NCBI GenBank assembly: GCA_028282935.1
Contig: JANQGU010000190.1
Location: forward strand, 1 to 53,032
Length of the DNA: 53,032 nt
Reading direction: 5' to 3'
Source of the DNA: Kiloniellales bacterium
Lineage (GTDB): Bacteria > Pseudomonadota > Alphaproteobacteria > Kiloniellales > JAKSBE01
Shown here: in pieces, positions 52,936 through 53,032 of the stretch
How the letters are laid out: each line of letters begins with the position of its first letter
Position numbering within the stretch: the first letter of the stretch is position 1
Program-made: the position numbers and the translations under genes
Notes under the pieces: model-generated
Databases searched by the model: none
The model's input: the letters and a program-made list of their open reading frames with translations, nothing else
Told to the model about the DNA's origin: nothing

Positions 52936-53032
52936 TCACCAGGCCTCGGCGAAGGGCCGGATGACGAGATCGAAGGCCCAGGTCGAGCGGTCCTGGTGCG
53001 CCAGGTGGAAGACCTCCTCGGCGATGGCCGCG
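52936..53032 (-). CDS. 3' end of an unidentified gene
   Basis: The last 31 codons of a minus-strand gene that begins beyond the window (AIAEEVFHLAHQDRSTWAFD, then LVIRPFAEAW and a TGA at 52936). It is too short to name. Confidence 0.45.
   Translation of the reverse strand, partial: AAIAEEVFHLAHQDRSTWAFDLVIRPFAEAW

Overview
The window is high-GC DNA of a free-living, Gram-negative alphaproteobacterium. The aapJQMP amino-acid transporter, an alphaproteobacterial-type MetC, a UbiM-like ubiquinone hydroxylase, CcmI, and an Irr-box-like element upstream of katG together suggest a Rhodospirillales-type organism; the order is an inference. Most of the window is ordinary chromosome, with accessory or recently rearranged patches.

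Layout. 1-4.9 kb: a cyclase-like/AAA+/TPR regulator with a degenerate cyclase domain, convergent with a flavin oxidoreductase. 5.2-11.5 kb: five co-directional genes I cannot assign to a described system. They encode an 821-aa protein with a beta-rich N-half and a membrane C-half, a TULIP/P-47-like protein (the family found beside clostridial neurotoxin genes), a lipoprotein, a small helical protein and a membrane protein. 11.5-14.5 kb: a UxaA-family dehydratase and a sulfurtransferase, with decayed DNA between. 15-18.3 kb: a PAS-SARP regulator and two tandem GT8-like glycosyltransferases. 18.4-24.4 kb: UbiM-like monooxygenase, DAO-family oxidase, rhodanese, an IS5-type transposase remnant, and an exported KatG behind an Irr-box-like site. 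24.5-27.7 kb: IclR regulator and a BisC/TorA-type molybdoenzyme. 28-30 kb: panB and a serine beta-lactamase-like hydrolase. 30.3-31.8 kb: two adjacent genes whose products resemble eukaryotic RGS domains. 32-39.1 kb: a soluble GAF/PAS histidine kinase divergent from a sensor-MFS fusion and an orphan ABC-type binding protein. 39.2-42 kb: hemolysin-III protein, two tiny membrane proteins and an intact-looking class III cyclase. 42-46.4 kb: modCBA, hisI and metC in one tight minus-strand run. 46.8-51 kb: aapJQMP. 51.3-53 kb: RlpA-like lipoprotein, CcmI, and the 3' end of an unidentified gene.

Themes. Molybdate uptake (modABC) can supply the BisC-type enzyme. Sulfur handling recurs (two rhodanese-type proteins, MetC, a possible sulfoxide/N-oxide reductase). 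Signalling is dense: two cyclase-type proteins, a multi-PAS kinase, a PAS-SARP regulator, IclR and the RGS-like pair. The strongest candidates for an undescribed system are the P-47/TULIP cluster (5175-11464) and the RGS-like pair (30265-31758). All family calls come from reading motifs; no database search was run.
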